Of a stretch of 64,000 nt of DNA, positions 36,220 to 48,064 are shown piece after piece. Every line of letters starts with the position of its first letter. The first letter of the stretch is position 1. Origin of the DNA: Anthostomella pinea (taxonomy: Eukaryota > Ascomycota > Sordariomycetes > Xylariales > Xylariaceae). The notes under the pieces are model-generated. The model worked only from the letters and a program-made list of their open reading frames with translations, searched no databases and was not told where the DNA came from. The position numbers and the translations under genes were made by a program. The stretch is from the NCBI GenBank assembly GCA_963556695.1, contig CAUWAG010000003.1, positions 2,480,001 through 2,544,000 of the forward strand, in the 5' to 3' direction.

Positions 36220-39200
36220 GCTGAGGAAGAAGGAGGGAGAAAGAGGCAGAGGTGCGAAGGACGGGCTAGACGATATGTCTGTCCCCAGAGAATTTTTTTG
36301 GGGGCGTGGCACAACCAGATCCCGGGCGGGGAGTGAGTGGAAAAAGAGGAACGAGACAAGGCCAGGCCTGGGGAGCAGCTAAGACAGGAGATGTGCAGGA
36401 GACAGGCGATAGGCGATAGGCAGACAGACAAGGTCGCCTCTGGAGAGACCGCGGAGCAGTCGCACAAGTTGAAGCACGGACGGGGTGGTGGTAAGGCGTA
36501 GCCTGTCGTGTTGTGTTTCGTCTCTGGTCTGACCTGACGGGGGGAGGGGGATACAGACAAGACGACCCTAGTATTGCGTGGGAGGCACCGGTCAGGCTGG
36601 TCTACCGTATCGAGTATGGTGTTGGGTGTGCAAGAAACGGCGAGTAGAACGAGCGAGGAGCAATCGCACAATACGACCGACAGTATTGGATAAGGAAAAG
36701 AAAACCGGCGGTTGCCTGAGTGGAGTGCGACGTGCGACGAGAGTGGGATGGAGTTGACGGTTGATGTTTTTTTTCTGGCTTTCTCTTCCGCCCCTCGCCG
36801 CTGAGAGGCGGGGCAGAATTGATTTTTTGATAGCGGCCACTGGCGCCGATAGTAATAATGGGGAATAAGTACCGCGCCGCGCCCTGGAGGCCGGCCGTGA
36901 CATCGAACACCCACAGATTACAATCAATCAATGGCAACCTTCATGCGAACTTGTGTGCCTTGCTCGCTTGGCTGCAGGATTTATTAAAATGTCGGGCAGT
37001 GCTCGGTATCCCTACGCGGAATCCCTGCCGGTGCTGCGTACCTACGGGCTCAACAAGCTTAAATCGACATCTCTAGCCCAGATAGGCAGAATATCGACAG
37101 GGTCTGCCGTATCTGGAAGTTGCAGCATTATCACGCCAGGGAAGGCCCGTCCAGATTACTGATTAGGTACAGATGACAGATGGTGGTGGGATGGACCTGC
37201 CGTTGATACCTCACACTATTCTGCTCAGATTAGGTCTTGGGCCGAAGATATTTATATTAATGGATAAGGTATACATACTCGTTAATATCACAGTCTCTCA
37301 TAATGATCCGTCACACATACCTTCACTCTGTGTTATGTGTTGATACGGATGGAAAGAGTCCCCGATGACAACCCCACTATCTCGCCCAGGCCATGACACC
37401 ATACCGAAGCCGAACTAGGCCACCGCCCAGCGCCGCCTTACGCCAGCCGCCAAGCCGCCACGCCGTGTCCTCTCGTAGAAGTGCGCCGTTGCGTGCTGTC
37501 AGCGCTTTTCTTTATTGAGTCGTTCCGGGCAACGCCGCTAGACCGGTTACTAGTCGGACATCTCACCGTGACAGGGGCCGCTCGATCGTGTCGGAATGGC
37601 GGTAAGGGCAGCATCTCATCATATGTCGCTTGCATGACACTCCCCGAGGTGAGCGCAATATCTACCTAGTACATGCAGTGTCAGGTTCATCAGACGGGGT
37701 CCCCACGTCTAAACACGGTGCCCAGACGAAAGCCAGAGCTTCCGAGACGTCGTTGATGGTGGGATGGATTCCTTCTAGAAGCTTTGGAACTTACGCAAGA
37801 CTAGGCCGACGGAATCCCATCATCCCACGCCACTAACAGGGTTACCAAGATAGGTTCGGTCAAAAGGACGCGTGTGTATGGTCCCTCCAGGGACAGGTAT
37901 GCAGTCAGAATGTTCATCACCTTCCTAATGTATTCCGAATCCAGAAGGGGGAACGAAGACTGTTGAGATTTGGTGATGGGACTTCCCTGACCGAAGCCTT
38001 CAAATGGTACAAGTATCATATGAGATAGCAAAAAGTTCCCCTCCGTTGTCTGCTCTGCCGCACGGAAATAAACAACGTTAAGGTTATCAGTTGTCGCTTA
38101 TCAGATAGAAAAGACAGGTCATAAAACTGATCGACGACCAATGGCAGCTGCCAGGCCGCCCACAGCTGGCCCTCACTAGTGACGGGCAGACAGGTCACAG
38201 CCGGGCTGCCAGTCCGCTGTACCCCATCTTGGAGATTCCAGAGTCCAGACCTCCTTCTTTTCCCCACATCACCACTTCCACCTTGTCTCACACACGAGAT
38301 ACCTCCGGGATATTTTTTGAATATGAAGTGTCCCCGTTGGATCCAACTCCTTGAAGCCTTTCGTACATGTAGGTACGTATGTTTCTATTCGTTTTCACTC
38401 ATCAGTCAGAGGTTCAAACGTTGCAAACGCTTGCTTGATGCCAACAGCCCCCAATGCGACCGTTTGTGCTGCTGTGGCAGGGATGGAGTGTACGAGTTAT
38501 GCCGTCGCCAAACGTGCTGTGCTGTGCTGTGCTGTGCTGTGCTGCGCTGCGCTATGCTGCTGTTTTACCAACACGGAGAGTCTGTATTTCCTTCTTTCAT
38601 TTGCGTCAGGAAGCTGGGAACCAGTGAGGAACCACACCCGTCCCTAGGCCTCCGCACACCAAACCACCATCCAACAGCGACAACATCGTGCTTGAATACC
38701 ATGGGGCGGCATGGGGCTCAAGAACTTGCAGCTTACATTGCGCCTCAATCACAGCCGACCCTCTCGGCCTTCTCCCAGCGGTCGAGTCAGCTTCGCCATC
38801 TTGGAGCCCGTTCCTATCGAGGTGATACAGAACGGCAACCGAGCCGGAGGGTCCAGCTTGCCATGCACCCTCTCTACCAGATAGTTTTCTATGTGGTGTA
38901 ACATTGAACTATACGCCATGGATATGCAAATGAACTTTAATATACCGGTATGCCTCTCTAGGCGCTCTCGTATCGACCCTTCCCACGCTCTGGCTCTGGC
39001 TACATACTTATATGTGCTCAGCCCACCGCCGGGGACGATACCCGGATGCTGGGACGCCCAACGTCTGGTGATCGGGACCGATGAAACTTATCAACTCCCT
39101 TAACCTTTGAGCCGGGCCTTTTCCGCAAGTTGCATCCGCCTACATCTCGTTCGATATGTCTGCTCATCTCGACACAAGCGTAGCTTACCTCGCTACCTAC

Positions 39201-41376
39201 CTATTGACGTCTCGACACCCGTACATGACCGCCTGGGGCACCCTACCAGTTTCGCCGAATCACTATCGTTAACAAGGCTCTTCCGTATATCGACAACCCG
39301 CGCTGATAGCAACACATCCAGGTCTCTACTCCTATTGCCGTCCAAGCTCAAATCTTCCTCGTACTGGCCTGTCTGCTAGCTGACCACTCAGCTCTGTCAT
39401 GTCTTTTGCGCTGTACTCTCGAGTAGATGAATCCGATAACTGTACTCCTCTTGATTGAACAGTTGGTAGATGGTGTCCCGTCAGCATCCACACCATACTA
39501 GGCAGCAACACGACTGTACTACACACCAGCCAATCTATTGAGGAATAAGCAAGCATCACTATTCACCTATTGTCTGCGAGCTTCAACCAGCTTATCATCA
39601 TGGCCCCGGCAGTCGGGTCCTCTGACCGACATCGGCACGTCGAGCCATCTTCGTTGCTGTCAGTCATAACGGCTTGGGGACTCACTGATGATCTCAAGAG
39701 TGCGGACCAGTCTTGCTTGTCCCGTCCCGCTTATTACCTCTCTCTTCTGGAGTCTTGAAAGCGTCAAACTTTCAATATCCGCGTGGGTCTCACTCTTCGC
39801 GCTCCCTCGCACATGCAAGAGTGTGGATGCGACCTGCACCGGTCTCGAGTCCCCTGCAGGCGAACAAAGAACTGAGCTTTGTTGGCCTACCAGGCGTTTC
39901 AGCACGTCCCTAGTTTTCTCGCGTGTCGCGGTGTTTTCTGCCATTCGGATCGCTCATCCGGTTTTCTCTTTATGGTGAGCCACGTTGCGAACCGGAAATC
40001 ATGAGTCATTCCTTACATCCGCTCACCGCCAGTTCGCTGTAAGCGGTTCGCAGTCCAGCACGTCTTCCATGAGACTCAAGCATTGCGTCATGAGGGTACG
40101 AACACGAGCTCATATCAAGTGGTTACACATGACATTTGACTACTACAGCCTCGTCGAATGGCGACGTTCCAATGTGGATCTGCAATGTGTCGATCCCTCA
40201 GAGCGATGTCTCTAGAGGACCTCCTCAGCCCTGGCGTGTTCTAGAGCTCTGACCGGCCGGCGTTCCCAACGTCGAAGTGGCTGCACGGCATCGGCTAGAT
40301 GCCTGCCACTGCTCGATCGTTGCTGAATCCCGGTAGAAGGGCCAGTTCCGTACCCTATGGCAACATATCCCCCCCCAGCCGGCTTAGAGGGTCGAACAGC
40401 ATCATGCAACCAACCGTTTCAGACATGTGGCAATATATGGAGCGTCTCCATTGCTACCGTTCGTCATGCCCGACCCGGGCGCCTCTCACGATACACTGCG
40501 GCGTGCTGCCTACCATCTGCCAGGTGGGCGGAACGCCCCTTGGGAATGTCCGTGCATTCGAGCCTTCATCGTTTTCTTCTCGTATCGCGATTGCTGCCAA
40601 CGTCGGCTGGGCCTGGAGGTCTTGTCCAGGATGCGGTCGTATCGTGCCAGTTCAAGAGGCGCGTAAATTGCTCAGATACCCCACTGCGATCCTTTTCACA
40701 AACTTTGGAGGTCTGCCTGGCTGGCTTTGCCGGGGAGGTATGCAGGCGGTATTTCGTGCTTCCTGCTTCCTGCATCGCACCTCCACCAGGAAACTCCACT
40801 TTGGTGCAGATTTCAAGGCCCATGGAGTCTCAGCCAGGCCCTTCGATCGATTTGTGTCCCGTTACCCTTGGCTTGTGACAGGCGCAAGAGGAAGAGGAGA
40901 TGCCGGCAATGCGACTTCGAAACCCCATCACCACTCACACCACACTATCACCACGGCTGCTATTAACAGGTTTCTATTACAATTGGGATATCTAGTTCTA
41001 TGACAACGAATCTAAAAGGGGTATCATCCGCTCCGCCTTTGGGCACCTTTGCATACCAGCTCAAAAACGAGACTCAATGCGAACTCATTGCAACACAGTA
41101 TAGCGGGTTTACCGCCATGCACAGCACACTCCTCGCGAGCCCTGACCAGCACACTCCTTGCGAGCCCTGACGACAAACCTGGTTCTTCATCGACGGGTAA
41201 TTCAGCCCTCTTGAAGTAACTGCCATCTCCACACCGGCTTGGTTGGGTCCGCCTACCCGAGCTGCAAGAAGCTGCGAGAGCTTCCAAAAGCATTATCCCG
41301 AAATGATGCTCCCTACACACCAGTAGGCCGCGTCAGGAAACTGGAGCTCACTCATCTCCTGCCCGTCGTCTAGCGG
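36220..41376. other. 5 kb stretch without a recognised gene
   Basis: This covers the APRT promoter side and beyond. Open frames such as 38179-38901 (+) and 40299-41003 (+) show no domain. The first has a GTG start and includes the GTGCT microsatellite. No RNA gene or transposon end was identified. Confidence 0.5.
38514..38552. repeat. Microsatellite (GTGCT)n grading into (GCGCT)
   Basis: About five perfect copies of gtgct/tgctg followed by cgctgcgctatgctgct variants. Confidence 0.88.
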
Positions 41377-43641
41377 TCACCGAAAGTGTAGCCGAATAAT
41401 GGAAAACAGCATGTTCTGCAACACGTGCAGCATGACGGCCACACTCGTGGGCAGCAGCTCCGGCCAGACCGCCAGGTCCATCTTGCCCTCGACATTAGCG
41501 TTGACGCCGAAGAACCAGCGGATCAGGCCCCGGAGGACAATGCCCGCGGCGAGCTCGCACGCCCACGTGATCATGGAGGCGTAAAAGGTGAGCTTGAAGT
41601 CGTACTGCTCGCTGTCGTCGTCGTCGAAGTCGAAGGCGAAGTACGGGTAGACGTCCTTGTTGGGCCCGAAGTGCAGCACCAGGATGCTGCCGAGGAAGGC
41701 GAGCATGCTCACGTTCTCGGCTAGGAACCGGATGAAGACGTTGCGCGTGCAGATCTTCTGGTACGACCCGTAGGACTGGCCTGTCATACCTAGGAAGGTG
41801 AGCGCCCGGTGGTACGTCCGCGTCATGGTTATCGGCGTCAGCACGATCAGGAAGCTTGAGGACAGCGCTTGCAGCCAGATGAACTGTGACGGCGAGCGCA
41901 GGCGCGCATATAGAGCGCGTACGTAGGTTTGGTAGGTCAGCATGAAGTATCTGTCGAGTAGTCAGTAAACAATCATCACCCTCAGGCCATATTATGTAGT
42001 TTCCGAAGGTAAGACCAGACGAGTAATCTCTTCCTCACTCACAGCTTGAAGATCCAGCTCAGGGGATAGCTGCCGACGCGCTCCCCCTCGCTGGCGCCGA
42101 GGATCCAGCCCGTAAGCGCGTCCAGCAGGTGGACCGTGACGATCCAGCTGTAGACGTAGACAATGGTCTCGAAGTTGTTGTGCGGCAGGGTCCGCAGGTA
42201 TATCTCAGCATAGGCCTCCCCTATCACGTACGCCAGCAGACTGATGATCAGCGCGAGGCAGAACCACACGAAGCGCACGAAGCTCGCGGGCAGCCACCGG
42301 CGGCGCTGCATGAAGGCCGGCGGCGGCTGCTGGTCGGCACCGACCTGCAGCACCGCGTCCGGGTCGAAGGCGCCCGGGCCGAGGCCCCCGGTGCGGCGGT
42401 TGCGGGCGCGGTTGTTGCGACTCGCGCGGGCGGCCTGGAGCGTGTCGTCGCCGTCGCCGCCGGTCCACCACGAGGTGGTGAAGATGCGCTGGGTCTCGCT
42501 CAGCGAGTGGCGCAGGCCCAGGTGGCGCTCGTGCGTCATCAGGATGCCGAAGGCGATAGCCACGGGCATCGCCATGATGACAAAGGTCCAGCTGATCCAG
42601 GCCGTGTTGTGCACCGTCAGGAAGCGCGTCGCGGGGTGCAGGTAGACGGGCACGGGCGCGGCGAGCGAGAGGACCGCGATCAGCGAGATGGTCAGCGGGA
42701 AGCCGAGCGCCGACGGCCACCAGTTCAGCGAGTAGAGGTTGAAGACCTTGGTGATCCAGATCAGGGCCGTCAGGTTGTAGAAGCCGTAGTAGACGAAGAG
42801 GAAGAACCAGAAGTTTATCTGTATGCGCGCTTCGCCGTGGCCGGGGGCGCGGTGGTCGGAGGAGGGCGGGTCGGTCGAGTTCGTCGGTGTTGAGGGGGGC
42901 AGCGCAAAGGACCTGTTGGCGTGTATGTGCGATTGCGAGGCGTCGAGGGGGTACTGCGGAAAGGGAAGCGCGCACCATGCTACCGCCTGTACATTGTAGT
43001 CGTTAGCCAGTGTTCTTTCGTCACGCCAGCTCTTATGCCTCTTCATGGCGTCACGCCAGCTCTTATCTCGCTTCATGGCTTCCACGTCGAACTCCGCCCC
43101 CTTTCCCTCATAAAACCCGTAGACACAAATCAAGACTTCGACTCACCAAAGCAGCAGGCAAGAAAACCAGAAACCCCCAACGACTCCACCAGCTCTCAAC
43201 CACGCGCTTCACAGCGCTCTGCCGCGGCGCAACCCACAAGTCCTCCACATCCCGCCTCGCCGCCCTGCCGACCCTCCTCCCAAACCGCCAGACGCGCCGT
43301 ATCCGCGAGCCGCCACCGCCATAAACCCCGTCCTCATCGTCCTCGTCATCATCGTCGAAGTCGCCCCAGAAGTCGTTATCGTCCGAGTCGGCAGCGGCGG
43401 CCGTCGCGACCAGCGCCCCGTACCCGACGTGTACGCTGCCGCGCCCGCCGCTGGCCAGGAGGTTGCGATAGTGCTGCTGCTGCTGCTGTGCGGTGGGAGG
43501 GGAGGTATGGTGCGGGTGAAGGGGCCGCGAGAGCCGCCGCGTGCGGCTGGGTACGGCGCGGAAGCGGCCTAGGAGCGGGGTGGTGTTGTCGGCGTGGCTG
43601 TTGCTGGCGTTGTCTTGGATGAAGGGGAAGAAGTCGGGCAT
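41377..43641 (-). CDS. Polytopic membrane protein of unknown function
   Basis: Three exons: 43641-43147, 42986-42043 and 41950-41377. The introns are 160 nt (GTGAGT...TACAG) and 92 nt (GTGAGT...GACAG); phases agree and give 670 aa. The N-terminal third is soluble, with a Gln run (five Gln near residue 55) and an Asp/Glu-rich tract (DDDDEDDED), ending in a hydrophobic stretch at WGFLVFLPAAL. From exon 2 on there are about nine or ten membrane-spanning stretches, for example INFWFFLFVYYGFYNLTALI, FVRFVWFCLALIISLLAYVI and NVSMLAFLGSILVLHFG. An acidic loop (DFDDDDSEQYD) lies between the last ones. It resembles uncharacterised fungal integral membrane proteins; I know no function. Localisation is inferred as membrane only. 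Confidence 0.82.
43021..43080. repeat. 30-bp tandem duplication inside an intron
   Basis: Two adjacent 30-bp units beginning tcacgccagctcttat differ at only a few positions. They lie within the first intron of the membrane-protein gene and are open in the reading frame of the following exon. Confidence 0.85.
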
Positions 43642-45410
43642 GGCTTTGTTGCTTGCTCGTTGGGGGCAGGTGGTGTGTAGGTTCCTGACCTGGACGAGCG
43701 GGCGGTCCTGGCGCGTGCTGCGGCTGCGTGGTAGCTATTGGTAGGATAGAGTGGCTTGCTGTGCTGTGTGGTATGATGGCTACATGGCTCAGGCGAGCGA
43801 GGTCGTTCGAGGAGCGGGAGCGGCAAGCGAGATCGACTCCGGGCTGTCCGGGATTCTTTGTCGCGTAGACTCGAAGGCTGGGAGTGTAGCTCAGATTCGA
43901 TCGACCAAAGGACACCGGCCTGCAGAGTCTCCAGACACACAACACACAAACAGCAGATCAGAAGCTCGGAGGTAGAGAGGGATGCGGTTCAACTCGTCCA
44001 CTGGATGGATCGAAGATGGACGCAGGGTTCCAAGGTCAACCGACTCGTCAGGCCCGACGGGAGTGTCGAATGCAGATTTGACAGGACGGGACGGACGCGG
44101 ACGGTGACGGGGAGGCACCCTGTACACCCTGCAAGTACCGCCGCGTGATGCATGGACGCTAATGGGGCTAGGACGGTCCCGGTGCGTCGGGCTGCACTTG
44201 CCGGACCCTGCGGAAATATCCGTCACTTCCTCAACTTCTGTGAAGCCGCATTGATCTGAGACTGCAGTTTCTGGTTCGTCATCTGGAACGCATGTGAGGA
44301 ATATTTTGTATGTCGGGTTTACCGTCGGTATGATGCTCTCTACCTAATCTGTGATTAGGGTGGTTATACCTATGCGAGTAATATGACATCATACTACCTG
44401 CCTTCCATGCGTCCAAGCAGACTGCCCGCTAGACCACCTCAGCGTCGTCGTGTTCCATCTTGGTGTTTGTGTTCCCGAAAGCACTATTCTTCGCATTTCT
44501 GTAGGACTTCATGCGAAGAGCCCACGGCCAGACACGGTCGAGAAAATCCGAGGCACGTACTGGTGGAACTGAGCTCGTGCATGACGCAATGTACAGAACT
44601 CGTCATTTATGCTATGTAAGAGTTCATATCTATAAGCTACGCGTGGGATTTGCACATGACACCACATGTTGGTCCCATCCTGTCAGCAAAGCTTGGGGGC
44701 GGGTATTTTAGCGTTTGGCAAGTCTTCTTTCCAGATCGTTGGGTCGGAGTGTCTTTGTCATCCGGCATGTAAGTATTCCTCGAGACCGACGGATCGAGCC
44801 CCAGTGGCATAGGGCTGCAGGCTGCCTCTCATACCTCAGCAGATGATAGCTAAGCTGCAAATAAGCATGCATATCGGTAATGTAGCTAGACCATAGAAGC
44901 TGAGCGATTTCCCTGGGGTCGGATAGGCTATCGCCGATCCGTCTTCGGAGTCGACGTATAGTGGTAGGTAGCAGAGGTAGCGAGTCCCCAAAGGTACTAA
45001 TCGCCGGACTGTCCAGGCATTGATTAACTCGCTGGTCGAAAACCTTTGTAATGGGTGGTTTATCAAGTTTTGTGATGTGGGAGTCACCGAGAGCAACGAG
45101 TAAAACTCCCTCTTCCGACACGAAGATCAGGAGAGAACGCTCCAGCTGTCAGCATGATGATGCCAGCCTAACTCGACGAGCCTCCCTCATTGGATCTGAG
45201 TTCCGACGTACTGGGCCCGAATCTGGGAACCGCGAAGAAGATCACCAACTGTATTGCGCTCCCACACCTTATTTGTACCACCGATGGCGTAAACGCAAGC
45301 TTCCACCTAGTGGGGGGATAAATCCTCTTGCCGGAAACTCGGATGTCTCCCGGGTCAGCACTTCTTTTCGTTGGAAGTGTGTGGCACAGTGCTGGAAGAT
45401 GGCGGGAGGT
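43642..45410. other. Intergenic stretch, no gene recognised
   Basis: Lies between the membrane-protein start and the PEX2 stop, both minus strand. Only short frames without domains were seen. Confidence 0.55.
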
Positions 45411-46823
45411 TCAATCCTTGAAATCATTATTTACCCCAGCTTCTTCTTGCTCGTATACTTTGGAGTTAGTGTCCCCTGGACTATCGTTGGTCGTGCCGTT
45501 GAGGTTGGTATCGGCCGACCGACGCGAAGACTTGCCTTCATCGTCTGATTGTGTGGCGCTTTCGTGGTCCTCGAGAAACCCAACGTGTTTGGTAGATGGT
45601 GAAGATGCCTTGGGTGGCTCTTCCAATACATCCCCACTCCAAGGTTTGCACTCCTTTACAAGCTCGCCACAGCGCAGACAGGCCCACCCTTCACCTTCTT
45701 CGCGCTCCAATCGGGTCGCGAGGCAGACGAAGCAGTATATACACCCGCAGGGAATGGTCTCGTAGGGATTCGTGATGTCTGTCTGTGCCGATCCCACCAC
45801 TCCACTAGAAGCAGCTGCGGCCAGCACTTCCGTCTCAGAGACTGCCGAGTTCTGATCTTGATAGCAGATAGCACAGGTGCGTTCAGGCAAGAAGGCGTAT
45901 TCGCCTCGCTTATCACCGTCTTCGCCGTCCGTCCCCACGTTGATGATCTCCTTGGTCTTTCTCCAAGTACGGCTGAGCCATCTCCGCCATCGGTTGATAC
46001 CGACCAGGGGCAGAACGAAGAGCAAGAACTCGGTGAACGCGTGCCAGACAAGCTGTCGGTTGAGGTACTCGAAAGAAACCTCTCGGTTGACCTGGCTTGT
46101 GGGAGGGGCTAGACGCATCCTCAACACCCTGTCCAAGATGGTCCGGTATCTTCCGTGGAGTAGAAACACAAGGAAAGAGGCAAAGGCAGCGGCAGAATGT
46201 ATGGTTGTGACCCGGGTGGTGAGGTCTGATAGTCGTTGCACGAGCGGAGAGGGTTGGACAAGGCCGTTGTCCTGGTCCAGCAACCAGTTCTCCCATTTGG
46301 CCCATCCATATTTGCCCCCTACAGTTACTAGACCGTAAAGACTCTTCTGCCACCTGCTTGGGGCCGTCAGGACAGGCCCATCGCGTCTCGCATCGGTGTA
46401 TTTCAAGTTTTGGAGCGCGGCGCCGTATGTCGCATCGTGATCCCACACGGTAAGCTTAAAAAGAAGCGCCCGGAGCGCGAGCAGTATTTCGGCGGACCAG
46501 TCGTCTTTTATGTTGCCTCCCATATATTTCACCGCCTCGCCTACCTGGTCGCGCAGCTGTCCGACCAGATCTTCATCTAATAATTCGGCATCCACCTGAC
46601 CAACACGAAAGGCGGGCCTCGTGCCCTCGCGCGAGGACAAGAGCTCCCAGGTCGATAGTGATGTCGCGCCTAGTCGGTTGAAGGGGAAGGGGAGTCGCGT
46701 CACCTCTGACCAGGCTCGCGACGCTTCGCGGTGGGCGGTCAGTTGTGCCCGAGTCTCTCGTTCGCGGGTCTGTCGTCGCGCAGCCAGACGCTGCTGGGCG
46801 TGGGCGAAGTTGGTCGAGCTCAT
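45411..46823 (-). CDS. PEX2: Peroxisome biogenesis factor 2 (RING-type peroxin)
   Basis: Single-exon gene of 470 aa starting at ATG 46823. The N-terminal half matches the Pex2/Pex12 amino-terminal domain (ELLDEDLVGQL, LRALLFKLTVWDH, GGKYGWAKWENWLL). Membrane segments lie near residues 210-225 and 260-275 (AFTEFLLFVLPLVGINRW). A C-terminal RING finger spans about residues 317-385 (CAIC, then CGCIYCFVC, then CLRC) and is followed by an acidic, Ser-rich tail. Pex2 is a subunit of the peroxisomal ubiquitin ligase with Pex10 and Pex12 that modifies Pex5 for recycling. An unusually long loop (about 38 residues, Ala/Ser-rich) separates the first two RING cysteine pairs. Family assignment is secure. 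Confidence 0.93.
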   Translation of the reverse strand: MSSTNFAHAQQRLAARRQTRERETRAQLTAHREASRAWSEVTRLPFPFNRLGATSLSTWELLSSREGTRPAFRVGQVDAELLDEDLVGQLRDQVGEAVKYMGGNIKDDWSAEILLALRALLFKLTVWDHDATYGAALQNLKYTDARRDGPVLTAPSRWQKSLYGLVTVGGKYGWAKWENWLLDQDNGLVQPSPLVQRLSDLTTRVTTIHSAAAFASFLVFLLHGRYRTILDRVLRMRLAPPTSQVNREVSFEYLNRQLVWHAFTEFLLFVLPLVGINRWRRWLSRTWRKTKEIINVGTDGEDGDKRGEYAFLPERTCAICYQDQNSAVSETEVLAAAASSGVVGSAQTDITNPYETIPCGCIYCFVCLATRLEREEGEGWACLRCGELVKECKPWSGDVLEEPPKASSPSTKHVGFLEDHESATQSDDEGKSSRRSADTNLNGTTNDSPGDTNSKVYEQEEAGVNNDFKD

Positions 46824-48064
46824 CAGGCCGGTATCACTGATAGCGGGCTACGTTGGCTTGCTGACTGAGGCTATTCACGTCATAGCGTGGGCACTCGTTC
46901 GCAGTATCGAATGACGACGGTCGCGGCGCATTACTGGTCGTTTTACCTGGCGTTGAAGGTGACGTTGTGCCGCATACAGTGAAGATCGGGACTTGGACGG
47001 GCAGACAGGCACACCGAGGCGAGCCCACCAGGAAGAGAAAGTGCAGCTGCAACCTTGGCGTGCATGGAGCCTCGGCAGTGCCGATCGTGTCGTGAAGGGG
47101 GTTAGTGGACATACCGGGGTTAAGGTCGGTGTTAAGGGGAATTGGCTAGCGAGCTCGACGAAAAGGGGAGAGGAAAAAATCCCGCAAAGCCAGGGTATAT
47201 GTTTACTTAAGACTCAACCAACACGTAGAGGTTTGGATGCTTGCCTCCATGAAGTCGTAGATGCAGGTATCGGTAAGCCGTGTCTTGCCGTTTACCGTCT
47301 AACCCTACATACCGCATCGATCGTGTCACCCCATAGGCGTGACATATCTAGATCGTGTAAAGTTGTCAATCTCAGGGTGCCCGGCCTTACGAATTGTCTT
47401 TATGGAGTCATCCTCGAGATGCGTCGAGCGGTATCCGGCCCTAACCACACGAGTCGGGCCTTCGGTGCCACGGCGGTTCTCTGGATCAGGGCCGTGGTAG
47501 GTCTCGAGCTTGAAACTAATCAGACGGTTTCCATGACTTGGTTTAAGACAGCTGTCCAGTCCCTCCGACCACTAGTGCCGCAGGACGTTGTCTGTTGGTC
47601 GTCCGGTCAGAGGCGCAATGAGCAACTTGCCGAGCATATTTGCCCCCTTGCATTGAGACGCGCCTCGCAGCGCAGCCTTAACTGTCTGCGTAGTGGTTAC
47701 ATATCTGCACAAACCCCTTCCGACGGTGTAAGGCAACTAATCATCTTATTGAATCCACTGTAGCATGCATCATGCAGCGTAATGGGTGACTGTTGGCTGT
47801 CAGCTTGGAGTTATCAGAAAGGGGCTCTGGATCCCTGCCGTCTTGTGTAACTATGGTTCATCCACGCGGTACAAAATCGCAAAAGTTTCCGGCAGGTCGA
47901 GGTTGGATTCTGTCAGTTCCAGCAACTTCCCCGAGAAGCGAATGGTTGGACCATCCCGTGCTGCGATACAAAATGGCAACATCCCAACTTGATGCTACAC
48001 GACCGCAACTTGCTTCTACCCAACGCAGGCTGACGTTTTCCTCTGTTTCTCATATTGGGTCTCC
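46824..48064. other. Intergenic stretch, no gene recognised
   Basis: A 92-codon ATG frame at 46834-47112 (-) ends 11 bp before the PEX2 start and could be an upstream open frame, but it has no domain. The longer frame at 46993-47763 (+) begins at TTG and looks random. Confidence 0.5.

Noticed and set aside
38179..38901. 240-codon open frame (+)
   Set aside because: GTG start, contains the GTGCT microsatellite, with a Cys-rich artefact of the repeat and no domain.
40299..41003. 234-codon open frame (+)
   Set aside because: No domain, overlapping open frames in two other phases, no splice chain, and composition unlike the confirmed genes.
42205..42978. 257-codon Arg/Pro/Ala-rich open frame (-)
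   Set aside because: It is an out-of-frame shadow of exon 2 of the membrane-protein gene in GC-rich coding DNA.
46993..47763. 256-codon open frame (+)
   Set aside because: TTG start, no recognisable domain, and it looks like a chance opening in intergenic DNA.
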